A stretch of DNA of 64,000 bases from Dicyema japonicum (Eukaryota > Dicyemida > Rhombozoa > Dicyemidae). The notes under the pieces are model-generated. The model worked only from the letters and a program-made list of their open reading frames with translations, was not told where the DNA came from and did not search any database. Positions 10,430 through 23,201 of the stretch are shown here, in pieces. The stretch lies in assembly GCA_011109175.1 (NCBI GenBank), contig RDEW01000031.1, positions 124,001 through 188,000 on the forward strand, in the 5' to 3' direction. A program made the translations under genes and the position numbers. The stretch's first letter is position 1. The number at the start of each line of letters is the position of its first letter.

Positions 10430-13400
10430 TTGATCGGTAAAGACCTGGCAACCTACCCTGTATTTAAATGCCAAGAAAATCTTATAAGCAAACTCTCCTA
10501 CGATCTAATTGGATGCAACGTTACTGCAAAACATCAAATCTCGAGTCTTCGTCACACAGAATCTCACAATTTCGCAACATGGAACGTAAGAGGCTTAAAC
10601 AAAGGGAAACTAGAAGTCGTAAAAAGAGAAATGAGAAGGCTTGATATTGACCTTCTTGGAGTAAGCGAACTTCATTGGATTGACAGTGGTTTTTTTCGTT
10701 CTGATGATTTCGTAATATATTTTTCTGGTAACACAGAAACGGAGTGGCCTTCATTGCTTCAAAGAAAATTGCACCTGCTATTGAAAGTCATAGAATATTT
10801 AATGATCGGATAATACTAATCCACGTCCGTGGACGACCATTGAATATTACGGTCATGCAAGTGTATGCCCCAACATCTATTGCCAAGGATGACGAAATTG
10901 ACCAATTTTATTATGAATTTCAAGAGGCACTAAAACTAATACCCAAAAAGGACATAACCTACATAATGGTGGATTTCAATTCAAAAGTTGGGTGTATGCC
11001 ACATATGGATATTGTGGGAAGTTTTGGTTTGGAGAAAATAATTTATGCTGGGGATCGACTGGTCCAATTCTGTCAGGAAAATGGATTTCAGATAACTAAC
11101 ACATGGTTCAAACAGCACAAACGACGATTATACACTTGGACGTCGCCAAATGGAATGTCTAGGAACCAGATTGATTATAATTTGTGCGCCAAACGTTGGA
11201 AAAGCTCTATAAAAGCCGTCAAAATATATCCAGGGGCAGACTGTGAAACAGACCATCAGCTACTTGTTGCAAAAATTAGGACGAAATTCAGTAACACTCG
11301 GAATACCTTCCCGAGTAAAGAAATTCGATGTCTCAAACATACCACCAGACTACGCAATGGAAGTTAAGCACAATATTGGATTACTGGATTTGAACGGAAG
11401 GATGCCTGATGAATTATGGAATGATATGCAGTTGGCTATCTGGTACGCTGCAATAAAACATGTCAAATAGAAAACGCCGGCCAAGTGCTCTGAGTGGCTC
11501 TCTGCCAACACCCTAAACATTGCTGAGCTCGTAAAGCTGCTAAAATCTCTGGGAATATAGACGAGATAAAAAAACTTAACTCTGAATTCAAAAAGGCAGC
11601 CAGGAAGGATAAAGAAGACTACTGGAGGTTACACTGCAAAAAAATAGATGACTATAAGAGAGGTCACACTAGGAATGCGTATTTACAACTAAAAAGATTA
11701 CGAACCCCCTTTACGAAAATGATGGGCAAAATCAAGGACAAGGATAGTGTTGAATTGCTAGGCCAACATAACATCCGAAATCGTTGGAGAGAATATACGG
11801 AACGGCTATATTCAGAAACTGTGTGCCCACCCATATGTGTTGATGAAGCAACGTTGGGTGAGGGGCATAAAATCCTTGAGGAGGAATGCGTGTGGGCTAC
11901 ATGGCAATTAACGGGGAACAAGGCACTGGGGATTGACAACATCTCAAGCGAATTGTTGAAGGCTATACCGGTGACAGCTATCACCAGTCTATGTCAAAAA
12001 ATTTGGGAAAATGGTATTTGGCCACGCGAGTGGAAAAGATCTATATTAATTCCAATACCGAAAAAAGGGGATAGCAAGGACTGTTCTATCGTACAATAGC
12101 CTTAATTCCTCACGTCAGCAAAATAGTTCTAAAGATAATACAACATCGTCTAATGCCAAATGCCGAAATGCTTCTACCGGAGGTCCAAACAGGATTCAGG
12201 AAGGGACTAGGCACACGTTACCATATAGTAAATTTCCGGTGGATTATGGAGAAAGCTCTTGAATCCCAAAAGAGTGTATACATGTGCTTCATTGACTATC
12301 GAAAAGGTTTTGATTCCGTTATACATGACAAGCTGTGGTCAGTTTTAAAAGAATTTGGATTCGATGCCCATCTGATATTGCTTATCAAATCTCTTTATAA
12401 GGATCAAGAAGCTACTGTTAGAACAGTGTATGGAAATACCGATTGGTTCAAAATTTGTAAAGGAATAAGACAAGGATGCTTATTATATCCTATTCAATAT
12501 TTATGCCGAAATGATCATGACTAAATTGGATACTGTATCAAATAACGGGATTAAAATTGGAGGCAGGAACATCAACAATTTGCGCTATGCTGACGGTACA
12601 ACCTTACTGGCTGAAACAGAGGATGACCTCAGGGAGTTGATTATAAGATTCAGAGAAGAGAGCGCCGTCTTTGGTTTATTGCTAAATATCAAAAGACCAA
12701 AATTATGACTACTGCTAATAATGGAATAATGGAACTAAAAATTGGGAATGAGAAAATAGAGAGTTGCGATAATTTTGTCTTTCTGGGATGTCTAATTAAT
12801 CGGAATGGTGACGGAGGCTTGGAAATCAAGAGGCGAATTTCCATGGGACGAGACACCTTCCAGAGAATGAATAGAATTTGGAAAAGCAAAGATATTTGCT
12901 TAAGGACCAAATGCAGACTAGTTAATGCAATCGTGTTCCCGGTTTTTCTATACGGCGCAGAATCATGGATATTGAAAAAGGCGGATAGACGAAAAATTGA
13001 TGCTTTTGAGCTGTGGTGCTGGAGGAGGTTACTAAGAATCCCTTGGACTTCCAAAATAACAAACATCGATGTACTCAAACGGGTAGAGACGGACATTTCG
13101 CTAGAAGGAAGAATCTTAAAACACAGATTGGCGTTCTTTAAGCATGTTGTCCGCTCTGATTCACTGGAAAGAGCCATTATGCTGAGCAATATTACTGGAA
13201 AGAGAAGACCTGACCGACCAAGGACTCGGTAGCTATCCACGGTGGAAGACGTCACGGGAATGCCTATATCAAGGCTACTCCAAATTGCAACGGATCGGGG
13301 AGAGTGGAGGAAACTAGTTCATGAGATCTCCAAGGGCAACCTAACTAATTCTCTTATATTTTTTGCTGCACATGCGGGGCTATGAATATTATGGCTCTCG

Positions 13401-13440
13401 TGAAAGTGCTAATAATAATAAATAATAATAATAAAAGTAA
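10430..13440 (+). mobile_element. RTE/BovB-like LINE with APE endonuclease and reverse transcriptase, inactivated
   Basis: Pieces in order are as follows. An APE-type endonuclease start (ATWNVRGLNKGKLE, LLGVSELHW) lies at 10560-10690. After a frame change near 10745 come QVYAPTS, DFNSKVG, the CETDHQLLVAK end near 11250, and a linker. Reverse-transcriptase blocks follow: IDYRKGFDSVIHDKLW near 12290, GIRQGC near 12465, the catalytic box YADG instead of YADD (12586-12597), and FLGCLINRNGDGG near 12780. The C-terminal part contains FLYGAESWILKKADR, WCWRRLLRIPWT and GKRRPDRPRTR (12940-13230). At least four frame breaks occur. The 3' end at 13365-13440 reads GGGGCTATGAATATTATGGC plus TCTCGTGAAA and an (AATA)n/(ATA)n tail, shared with SINE family A. 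BovB-type organisation follows from block order and style. Confidence 0.85.
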
Positions 13441-13758
13441 TTGAACAGAATCGGATGATTGATTTCGTAATTGCGCCCATTTTCCTTTCTAAGCGACTAA
13501 AAGACAAGACACCTTTTCTTGTCCTGGTCTGCCTTCGATTTCCTCTCCACATTGGATATATCTTACTTGTCTATGAGCTTTGGTTGTTACTTTTCTATTA
13601 GCTACTGGTTTCCTTCACTTGAAAGGACTGATGTAAATAGATAATAGAAATCAGGAGTCGGAGTCAGTGATAAAAAGGTCGACTCCGATTCCTTTTTGAT
13701 CGCAAATTTTGTTTATTAGTATAAGACAAAATTCAAATATTAATTGTACGATAAGGAC

Positions 13759-13864
13759 CAGGGCTGTGAAGTCGAAATCGAGGGGTTTTTTGTATAGTTG
13801 GAGTCGGAGAAGTAATATTTGAGGAGTCGGATTCGTGCTATATTTTACCGACTCTACAGCCCTG
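13759..13864. mobile_element. Short inverted-repeat element (MITE), hAT-like ends
   Basis: The ends are inverted: CAGGGCTGTGAAGTCG at the left and CGACTCTACAGCCCTG at the right, with GGAGTCGGA motifs inside. CAGGGCTGTGxAGTCGG-type ends are typical of widespread hAT-like miniature elements. A short related GTCGGAGTC stretch at 13650-13690 lies just upstream. Target-site duplication is not clear (ATAAGGAC versus ATAAAAAA). Confidence 0.7.
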
Positions 13865-15138
13865 ATAAAAAATTATTAAAATTTATGTGACAAATTTTAT
13901 TAGCTTGTAAAAGCATTATTTGAAGCAAGATACTAAAGCGCAGACCTCATGAGATTAACGTTTCAGAACTGCTTCTTCCGAACTTTCTCGTTTATAATGT
14001 GGACAACATCCGTCTCTGGCTGGGAAAAAAGTTTGAGATCTAGACCACCAGGGCTTGACGTGAAAGTAAAGGATCTCTGGGAGCGTACTATCTTTGCCAG
14101 TTTTTACATGTTAACGAAATTAGGTTCAAATATTTAATTTACTTGAATTCTTTTTGTACTCTGATGGATAAGTTTATCTAATAATAATCTATAATTTTTT
14201 CGGAAATAAACAATGATGTTAGTAACAAATCATGCTTCAGTTGGCAAGAGACAGTAATTACTGCTGCAGACGTTGTGAAAACCATCGCCATTCAGTCGAA
14301 TAGATTTAAATCTTTTCATCCCTTGTCTGATTAAGTTATTTACAACCCTCTTCACTCAATTGGTCTATGAACAACGATACTTCTGACGACATTTCCATTC
14401 TTGCGTTCAAACATCCTAAAATACTGGTGCTAATAATCGATATTTGTTTATTTTGCTCAAAACATATCACATACATATGGAAAATATCTCAGAAAGTCAA
14501 CTTATGGCGGGAATGTCATGCAGTCTATGATACACATTTTTTGAAGAGCCATCATGTCATTCTAGACTGCCCCTTCCGCAGTCCTGCAAGCCACCCGAAC
14601 AATTTGATAAACTCAGGCGTCTCAATAGAGATCTTCTGGAAAGCGAACCGATCCCCAATGCCGCAGTCTTCCTCCTTTTCAAATCTTCAGCGAACCAAAT
14701 CTATTAAAAGATTAACTTTTCTAATTCTTTATAATCTGAATTTTCATTTTTTCGATAACGCATATAAATAACACGACAGACGGTCAAATTGAAACAACAC
14801 CCTATCTATACATGTAAATACATCGGCACATGCAGACTCCATACTATCATGCGAGTAATCATCTCTTCCTTCTATGCGTATTGGATGGCTGGGTTTTCTC
14901 GATGAAATAAGATTATTTCCATCTTTAACGCTTCAATGCAGTTGCATTTCAGTAATCTATTAATTAATATTTGTCTTCTCTCTTAAGCATTAAGAAATAT
15001 TCTTTTGTGGACTTATTTGGAGCTTATCCATCAAAGTGATCAATATTAACTATTTTACGTGAATAATAAGGCATTAAAAATTAATTCAGAATAAAATTCA
15101 AATTATCTTTAAATTTATTAACATTAACTTTATGTTAT
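13865..15138. other. Unassigned spacer
   Basis: Open frames at 13949-14137 and 14367-14771 (+) have no recognised domain. The latter is 134 codons but has low-complexity, non-conserved character. Nothing else seen. Confidence 0.3.
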
Positions 15139-16274
15139 TTAACTACTAATAGTATGATATGGTTTGGGCATTAAAAACTTCAATGTAGTTCTTAACAAAT
15201 TGACTGTTTTGGCCATTTGTGGAAGTTCATTGGATTGGGTTTCCACTATTTCATTTTCACGAGAAAATTTAGAAGGAATTGATCCCAATACAGGTTCATC
15301 AGCTTGTTTTATTAACATTTCAGATTTTTCGTGAACTATGCTTTCGTCATTACTCCAATAATTAAAAATATTAAACCTTGACGTACTTTTCTCTGTAGAA
15401 TTTATTGGAGTACACGTTTCATCAAATGAAGGCGATTCTTGAGATTTAAACTGAATCATCTGATTGCTGGTACGAGAAGAAATATTATTAGCAATGTGCC
15501 TTTTACGATATTCTTTCAGTTTCATCGATTCATGTTGAGTATTAGAATCGATCGAAACACTCCCAAAAGCACCGTTGGTAGAATTCTCAGTAAAAGCAAT
15601 TATACTATCACGTGGTAATGAAGTCGAGTATCGAGGACCGGAATCTAATTATGAATCCTTATGTCATACCGATTTCAATGTTTACTGTAGAAACGGGAAT
15701 GGTCTCCACACTCTCTTCAGAAATTTCACTTAACTTTTCCCGGGTTTTATTAGAAACAGGAATATATGTGTATTCATCATAAGTAACAGATTCCCGACAT
15801 CTTCCCAACTGGGATTTAATCTAAAACAAATAAAAATAACGTTTACTTCTTCAAAATCTTTAGCAATTAGCGCTATCTTGTTATCGCTTAAATTATTCTT
15901 GATAGTAATTCAATTATAATACCAATTCACTGTCCAACGAATCATTTCTGGTTGTATCTGTCTTGTTGGTGTCATAAATTTGGACAGGAGGAGTAGGAGC
16001 TTTCTTCTTTTTGGCCTATTTTAAAATCATTAGCTAAGAAAACCGGCAATAAACTTGACAATTTTGAAATGTCTTGTCTAGAAGATAAGTTGACAGAAAA
16101 TGATTTTTCATTAGTGGAGGAATAATTCTTTGAAATGTCAATGGCATTGTTCTGACAAACATTGTTGTCATAGTTCACTATTTTATTGACTTTAGTCTTT
16201 TTGGGTATTAATTTTCTGTACATTTTATTGCATTTTTTCTTGACCTTTGACCCTAAATCGTTAAAATCATACAA
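15139..16274 (-). CDS. Unrecognised Ser/Lys-rich protein, multi-exon
   Basis: The ATG at 16272-16274 opens a lysine-rich N-terminus (LGSKVKKKCNKMYRKLIPKK). Small phase-compatible GT..AG introns of about 25-28 nt join the rest into one frame of roughly 315 residues, ending at 15139. Later parts are AKKKKAPTPPVQIYD, TYDEYTYIPVSNKTREKL, many Ser/Thr/Asn/Glu, and a MAKTVNLLRTTLKFLMPKP end. No enzyme motif, membrane segment or signal peptide is visible; it looks mostly disordered, with basic patches and a possible PxxP site. It starts about 165 nt downstream of the stop of the preceding minus-strand gene, so the two could share a polycistronic transcript, or could be one gene if I misread the intervening stop. 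I cannot assign a function. Confidence 0.55.
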
Positions 16275-16438
16275 ATTTTAATAAAATAAATAATTTCTGA
16301 GCAAAAATAAAATACAGAGTTTACGAAAACAAGCATAAATTATAAACAAACACATAAATTTTGCCGTAAAGCGCGAAACTGCGATAAAAGTACTGCCATT
16401 GATTTTCTTTTTAATGACCATCGACTTTTAAAACAATA

Positions 16439-17056
16439 TCATAAAGAAAGTGTACAATGAATGATGACGTGATCGAGACCGTAAACCATAAAAGGATAAT
16501 GCAGTGCAAGCGTAATTCCATTGGGCTTTATTGGATGGATAAGCTCGTATTCTTCAGAAGGTTTTAAATTAAAAATTCCGCATGCTTTAAGAGTCAATTG
16601 TTCAACGGTCATGTCAACGTCAATATTCAGACTTATTGAGACCCCCGTCAATTTGTTAATGACAGATATTTGGGCTTTGCTGGTATTCTAAAACTTTTAA
16701 AAACTGTACTTGATTAGAGTGAAAAGCAAATAACGAATTGTATCCTTCGTTAATAAATATTCGAGGAATCAGTCTTATGTATCGAATATTCAGGTTCTGA
16801 ACTTTATCAGAGCCAGTGCAGATAATTGACTCACTCGGAGGAAATTTTCTGCTGTAGACTTGATAAGCGTAATTAGATGGAATGAGACACATTTCTTGAC
16901 ATACGTTCATAAAAAGTTGTGCTACGTTCATACTATACATAAACATTGAGCTTACTCAGTATAAGTCGAAATTTCCATTAATGTACCATCTGGATAGGCA
17001 GACAAAACGGACGCAATTTCATATGATTGCTCATCGTCAATGCTTGAGCAAGTCAT
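16439..17056 (-). CDS. Unrecognised protein with two ubiquitin-like/RBD-like segments
   Basis: ATG at 17054-17056; introns of 23 nt (16933-16955) and 22 nt (16688-16709) restore a single frame of about 190 residues to the stop at 16439. Two stretches look like beta-grasp folds used for Ras or ubiquitin-type binding: one begins YPDGTLMEISTYTDMNVAQL, the other LTGVSISLNIDVDMTVEQLT. In each, a beta strand is followed by a helix that starts after a 'DMTV/DMNV' turn. The second ends with YGLDHVIIHC. Tandem Ras-binding domains occur in RGS12/14-type and other adaptor proteins, but no RGS or GoLoco motif is seen here. The fold reading is inference from pattern alone. It lies directly upstream of the Ser/Lys-rich gene on the same strand. 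Confidence 0.5.
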
Positions 17057-17590
17057 CCGAAAAGATAATTTTAAATATTTAAATAAAAATTTTAAGTATG
17101 ATTTAAATTTTTTTATAAATATCAAAATATTTTGGTTTTATTTTTAAGGTTATATTAATTTTTAGCGTTCAAAAATTTCATAAATTGTCCGAAACTGACA
17201 ACAGAGTCACCGGTATTAATTCCGAGTCTATGACTATTGAAGAACTGCTACTTGAAAAAAGACGAAAATTTTCGGGGGCGACTAACCTGCCAAACATCCT
17301 TTTTTAATACTCCCTACAAAAACCTCTTGAGATAAAAGAAGATAACAAGCCTGCTATGGAAAGCGGTCTAGATGCCAATCTCCTGGATTTCGATTTTTTT
17401 TCTTCTATCATTAATTTTTATAATGTTCGATCGCTTCAATTATTGTTTTCAAAATTATATATCAATATATTGATTTGTATACTTTATAGCAGAGCGATTT
17501 AGATAAATTAATTGTCTGCGGCAGTTGTTAAGCAAATTGGCGCAATTATTTATATTGATGACAACGGTATATAGAGATAATGCCTAAAAA
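17057..17590 (+). other. Possible exon(s) of an unidentified gene
   Basis: After an AG at about 17163 a plus-strand frame reads FHKLSETDNRV then TIEELLLEKRRKF and NLPNIL. It stays in frame past one TAA (about 17305) into LEIKEDNKPAMESGL and LDFDFF. The composition looks more protein-like than the surrounding DNA, but no start, family or convincing splice set was found. It would be divergent from the gene ending at 17056. Confidence 0.25.
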
Positions 17591-17599
17591 AGGGGGGCT

Positions 17600-18500
17600 T
17601 TCTGCAGATTATACAAGTGCAATGTATTAATTTATTTTAAAGAAAATCTTTCAAAGTTGATCATTGAGAGTGATTCTGGTGAAGATGAATTTGATTATGG
17701 CGATGATAAGTATTGGCCAAATGCAGGTAAAAAGGTATTTCTAAAATATAATTGAAAGAATAAAATAATTGACGACATTGAATTTGAACCAATCAAAATA
17801 GACATGAATAAAGTAATTAAAAACCTCGAAATACATTGAAAGAAAAAAACATTTCAAGTAACGTTCTAACTAAACACGGAATCGATATGTAATACTAATA
17901 ATTCTCTATTTTGAAATTTTGGTTTATAACTCCAATTTTTTACTTTAGAATAATTTTCTAAAGCTTTTTTATTAAATAATTCAATATACCATAAGTACCA
18001 TATTTTATTGTTTGATTATTGTTTTTCTAATTATTCAAATTCGAAAAAGACTGAGACCCTAAAGATGAAGAATTACAAATGTCTCGGAGGATAGTTCATT
18101 TTGAACCAGTCGCTGTGGAAACGTCAGAAATCATAGGAAGCAAGTCACTAATTATGCTAACAGAGTCGGATCACTCATGAGCTAGCTCATTGAGTGTATT
18201 TACTTGCAGATCGTCAGGGGAAATGCGTTCTCTATTATAAGAAAGCCAGTGATTGTTAACTGTTAATTTTTGCATTAAATAAATGTGTATGTTACTACAA
18301 TAGAAAGGTATAACTATCTGAAAATCGAAATATATATAATTTTAATATTGCAGAAAATATCGGATAAAATGTTAAATATGCTGTAAATCTCTCAAAATGG
18401 ATTATTGGGAGTGATTTTAGAAGATAACTTTGATTATGGAGATGACTATTATGTTATCAATAATCGTTAAGCACAATTAAAAGATAATAATCATTTATAT
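17600..18500 (+). repeat. Diverged duplicate of an acidic coding-like segment
   Basis: 17655-17710 encodes an acidic run (ESDSGEDEFDYGDD) and 18385-18450 carries a diverged copy of the same DNA (words GGGAGTGATT, TTTGATTATGG, GATGA). Between and after them, 18050-18235 preserves the last part of the restriction-like-endonuclease LINE (GTCGCTGTGGAAACGTCAG and GATCGTCAGGGGAAATGCG). The acidic segment resembles the N-terminus of some DNA-transposon proteins, but no catalytic region is present. Confidence 0.4.
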
Positions 18501-18589
18501 TATTCTTGTGTCGTCCTGTCTCAGATCTGTCCGACAATCATTTCCACGTCACTCAGAATATACTATGGGCAATAATAAATTATACTGCA

Positions 18590-18805
18590 CTTTAAGAAGA
18601 GCCATATTAGTATAGCTCCTCACAGACAGGAAACACTTTATTTAAGTAAAGAACAGTTATGATAACTAATCGTAGAGGGAGAACAAAGAATGGCTTACTT
18701 CTTTTTTTTATTGTTATGTGTTAGTCTTTTATAGACAATCCAGTCCACAGTGAAATGTTCACTGATGCCTGCGTCACTTGTCAAGTCAAAGCACTATGGG
18801 CAAAT
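18590..18805 (-). repeat. SINE family A fragment
   Basis: Reverse-complement copy with the tail words (GCCATATTAGTATAGCTCCT), AAGTAAAGAACAGTTATGAT and a diverged body up to GTCAAGCAAAG-like sequence; the tRNA-like head is missing. Confidence 0.65.
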
Positions 18806-19059
18806 ACGATAAAAAAACGTCAAATCATTTTTTTCTAATCAAATTTACGACGTTTCTACAAAAAACATTTATTAAGTTCTTATTGATTTCTGTCAACATA
18901 GTTACCTCTCACGATACTGAATTTTTATATTAATTGGGTTTAGCCATAACCACAAGATTAACATCAAAGACAAGATTAAAAAATTAGTATTAATATGATA
19001 AAATCAAAGTCATTCAACTGCATAATTAATAAATTATTGTTTATGACATTTTATTGCTG

Positions 19060-19230
19060 GGTTTAGAAGTAGCGCTGTCATCTGTGTCTCATTATTGCGG
19101 AACAGGATTGTTTTCTGGGACTCAAACACAGCAAAAAAAGAATGAAAAGTCAAGATCATTTTCAATGTCTTGCCTTGGATTAATTAGCATGACTGTTATT
19201 AGTTCTTAAATAAAGTGTAAGTGTTAGGTA
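19060..19230 (+). repeat. SINE family A fragment, strongly diverged
   Basis: Body words CGCTGTCATC, GCGGAACAGGAT, AAGATCATTT and TTAAATAAAGTGTAAGTG follow the order of family A, but the head and tail are lost. Confidence 0.55.
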
Positions 19231-19950
19231 TAAGTAATGAAAACATTACTACTCCTTGCCGGAAGGGCTGTTTTTTTATTGCCAGATTTTTTCTTAAATT
19301 TCAAACACAAAAACCACCAAAGCAAGTTACCCCAGAGTCATTTAGTTTGGAAGTATAAGTAACGATGTATTTCTACTGTGCGTAATGTTTTCATCTCATA
19401 ATAATTAGACCCCATGTCCCCTTTTATCTTAAATGTATGACGAAAGATAGACATGAGATATCCGACATATAAAGTTTCAGTATAAGGATGCGTCATGTAA
19501 CTAATGTTCAGAATTCAAATCCCAACTGACCCAAAATTTATAGAAACCCAAAAAAGTGTCTTTCTTGATGACAAATTCTAGATTTTGATACATATTTTAT
19601 TTTTTTAAATTAACCCTTTTAATTCAAGTTATTGATCTCAGCGGACATAATTGAATTTGCGTTGCCACTAACGATAGCATAGGAGATCAATTGAAGGAGT
19701 TACGAGTTTTACGGACATCATCAGACTAGGTCTTACTGAAAGATTCCAAATATAGAGCATCCGGTAAACCTTCACCAAAGACAGGGGTCTTTTAATAAAA
19801 ATACTAATTAATTATAGCATTGTAGTATAGTTATTATGGGGGCGAACGAAAAAAAGGTTGAGAAACACAGCAAGATGACATCAAATTCAATAGATTTAAT
19901 ATTTCATTTTAATACAACTAAAGAAGATATCATCTTAAATTATTTTTCTA
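19231..19950. other. Unassigned AT-rich spacer
   Basis: No gene, RNA or clear repeat seen. Confidence 0.35.
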
Positions 19951-19954
19951 ACAT

Positions 19955-20260
19955 AATTATCATTATTAATAACCCCTGATACACCGAGAAAAAAGTTAAC
20001 AGTTAAAATTAATTGTATCCAGTTTCCACTGTCACAGAAACAGCCCTTACAATGACCCACAAGTCCATCCAGTATCTGCATAAAAGGTGGAAGACGTCCA
20101 TTCCTTACAGTTATGGAAACCCCTCCAATGGAGTGGGAGAGAGAAATGATCCTTTTTCGTGCAACCCTGGCACAGGGGCGCCACAGATGGATCACATGAC
20201 GCCACTCTAGTAGGAAAGAGAAGAGGAGGAACAGATAAAACAAACAGAAATATTTAGCCA
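19955..20260 (-). repeat. SINE-like repeat, family C
   Basis: Closely related to 46347-46665 in the same orientation: shared TCCAGTTTCCAC, GGAAACCCCTCCA, GGAGAG..AATGATCCTTTTT, GGATCACATGACGCCACTCT and AGGAAAGAGAAGAGGA. The 3' tail (minus sense), TTCTCGGTGTATCAGGGGTT then ATTAATAA, resembles the end of the jockey-like LINE at 2940 and 63712. Confidence 0.65.
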
Positions 20261-20729
20261 ATTACCAGCATTAACATAGCAATTCGTTTTCCAATGAAAT
20301 TGAAGTTTTTTTTTAACGAGCAGTTAACCAATATGAAAACCTAATAAAATTTCATATTAATTAAATTAATTTAAATATAATTTTTAATTTAAACGAACAA
20401 GAGTAGCATGGCTAATGATGAGTATGATGCTAATTTTGTAAAAACAATTGAATCTGAGCGAGCTAAAGTTGAACTGATGCATAGAGTATGTTTAAATCTA
20501 AAAATTAGATGAATGAAGTAACTTCAAAATGTTGGGATATATGTATCAATAAAATTGATAGACCCTTTAAATCGTCTACCAACAAATGCCTTGAAGATTG
20601 TGCAGCAAGTTTTTTTAATTCGACGTTACATATTGCTCAACGATTTGTTTCAAATAATAAAAATTGACAAAAAATATTTTTATTTGATATATCTGATAAA
20701 TTTTGAATTAATCACTTTTTTCAATCTCT

Positions 20730-23201
20730 AGTACTATTCTGCGTTACGTATCCTATAAAACAATCAATAGCGTTACGTATCCTATTCAATTCCACACAAT
20801 CCAGTATGGCTCCTGAGAGGCTTCGCTCTCGTGTCAGGAGGAAATTGATGGAGGGCGATCTTACTGCTGCAGTTCGAACTGTTTGTACGGATTCTGACCC
20901 GGTGAAAGCCACTCAGGAGACACTCTGTATATTGGGACAGAAACATCCTCCTGAACCAGAAGACTTTTGTAAACCTGTTCGTCCAGAACAATCTATGCAT
21001 GATATTTCCACTTCAGCCATTTACAACGCTCTTTGTTCTTTCCGAAGAAGTAGCAGTGGAGGAGTTGACGGTCTCAAACCTGGCCATCTGTCAGGACTTG
21101 GTGTCCCATTCTGTCGGTAGGCCTGGATCGCTACTCTTGGAGCGAACCCGGGATCTCGTAGCTCGCATGCTTTCCGGAAACGTTTCCGATTTTGGTCGGA
21201 ATCTCCTCTTTTCGGCGAATCTAACGGGCCTTGGAAAGAAAGATGGTGGTATTCGCCCCATTGCAATTGGAAACGTATTTCGACGTTTATCCGCAAAAAT
21301 GGCTTGTCGTTTTGTTATCTCCCGAATTTCAGCCGAATTTTGTCCTTCGCAGCTTGGTGTCGGAATCAATGGCGGCTGTGAAGCTGGGATCCACGCAGTG
21401 AGAGAATTTGTGTCACAATCAGCTGAATTGAATGTTGAGGACAGAGTTTTATTCAAATTGGACCTCCGGAATGCCTTCAATTCAGTCAGAAGGTACACCG
21501 TCCTTGATACCTGTAGGAGGAGGATTCCTCAGATTTATCCCTTTGTATATCTCGCGTATTCGGATCCATCCCCTCTTGTTTTTGGCAGTGCAATTATTTC
21601 GTCCGGATCCGGAGTTCAACAGGGGGACCCACTCGGTCCTCTTCTATTTTCCTTGTCTATCGACCATATTGCCCAGGACCGTTGCACTCCACTGAACGTC
21701 TGGTATCTGGACGATTGTATTCTCGGTGGAAGTCCCGATGATATTCTCTCCAAAGTTGCGTCGATCAGAAGTTTGTGTGGAAAAATCGGTCTGGAATTTA
21801 ACAATGAAAAGTGCGAAGCAATTAATCTGAATTTGAGTTCCGATTCATTCTACCTTTTTCATAGAAAACTCTGCGAAATCATCCCAGGGGTTAGGGAGAC
21901 TCATATTGATTCTCTCGACTTCCTTGGGTGTGGGATTTTGGTAAACCGGGTGAGGGAGTTATTGGAAGGCAAGAGGACTAATTTACGTCAATATGCCGAC
22001 AGGATGAGTTTTTTGGATTGTCATGTCGCCTTTTTTATGCTGAAGAATTGTCTCCTTCTCCCAAAACTCCTTTTTATTCTACGGGGATCCCCATGCTACG
22101 CCGAAAAAGACCTTCTATCGTTAATTGATATGGATATCCGGTCAACGATGGGGTCCATTCTTAATGTTTGTTTTGATGATTTCGGATGGTTACAGGCCTC
22201 ACTCCCTGTAGCCTGCGGTGGTTTGGGTCTTTCTCTTCCTTCGGACGTTGCTTTGGGCGCCTATTTATCTTCGTTCGGCTCGTCAAGGCGTTTAGTGGAT
22301 ACGGTCCTTCACTCTACTTCCGGACTAAACGTACCGCTGACGCCGTCGGGAGCCTGGGATGAATGGATGAATTTGTACCTAAATGCTCCGGTCAATTGTG
22401 ATAAGCAAAAGTCCTATTTGTTTTGTGTCTTCGAAAAGAAGAAAGAGTCCCTTGAAAAGACGGAAGATATAAGAAGGCTTGCCTGCCTCAAAACAGCCAG
22501 TTGTCACTCGACGGGGGCCTGGATGAACGCTTTTCCATCTGCCGAAATTGGAAACCTGTTGGATGATGAGGCTGTGAGAATAGCTACCTCGCTTCGTCTT
22601 GGTCTTAAATTGTGTGCCGAAAGAAAATGCCGCTGTGGACGTTGGATCGATCCTTTTGGTTATCATCCCTTGTCATGCAAGATGAGTGCGGGTCGTTTCC
22701 CCAGGCACTCCTGTCTTAACATGACATTAAAGAATTCCCTTGCCTCTGCTGGACACCATTGCCTGTTAGAACCTGCTGGTCTTTCCGAAACGATGGAAAA
22801 CGCCCTGATGGGATGACGACTTTTCCATTCGCCAACGGACGAAACCTGATCTGGGACGCGACGTGTGTTGATACTTATTCCCCGTCTAATTTGGTTGCTT
22901 CTGCTTCAGACCCAGGACATGCTTCGAAGCAGGCCGAGGAACGAAAGAGGAGGAAGTACCAGAGAATTTCGGAGGAGTATATATTTGTTCCATTCGCGGT
23001 GGAAACGTCAGGAATCCTTGGCCCCCAAGCAGATGAGTTGGTTCGTAAGATCGGCTCCATGATTCAAGCTGTGACCAAGGATCCGCGAGAGACTGGTTGG
23101 TTCCGAGAACGTATCTCGTTGGCTATTGTTAGGGGAAATAGCATGGCCATTCAGATGCCTTAATTTAATTTTTATTCATTTGATTTGAATTAACACTTCT
23201 T

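Noticed and set aside
13370-13440. AT-rich repeat as a replication origin
   Set aside because: It is the LINE 3' tail, and no evidence for an origin can be read from sequence.
14367-14771. 134-codon plus-strand frame as a gene
   Set aside because: No recognisable domain; composition like surrounding spacer; no supporting intron or start context.
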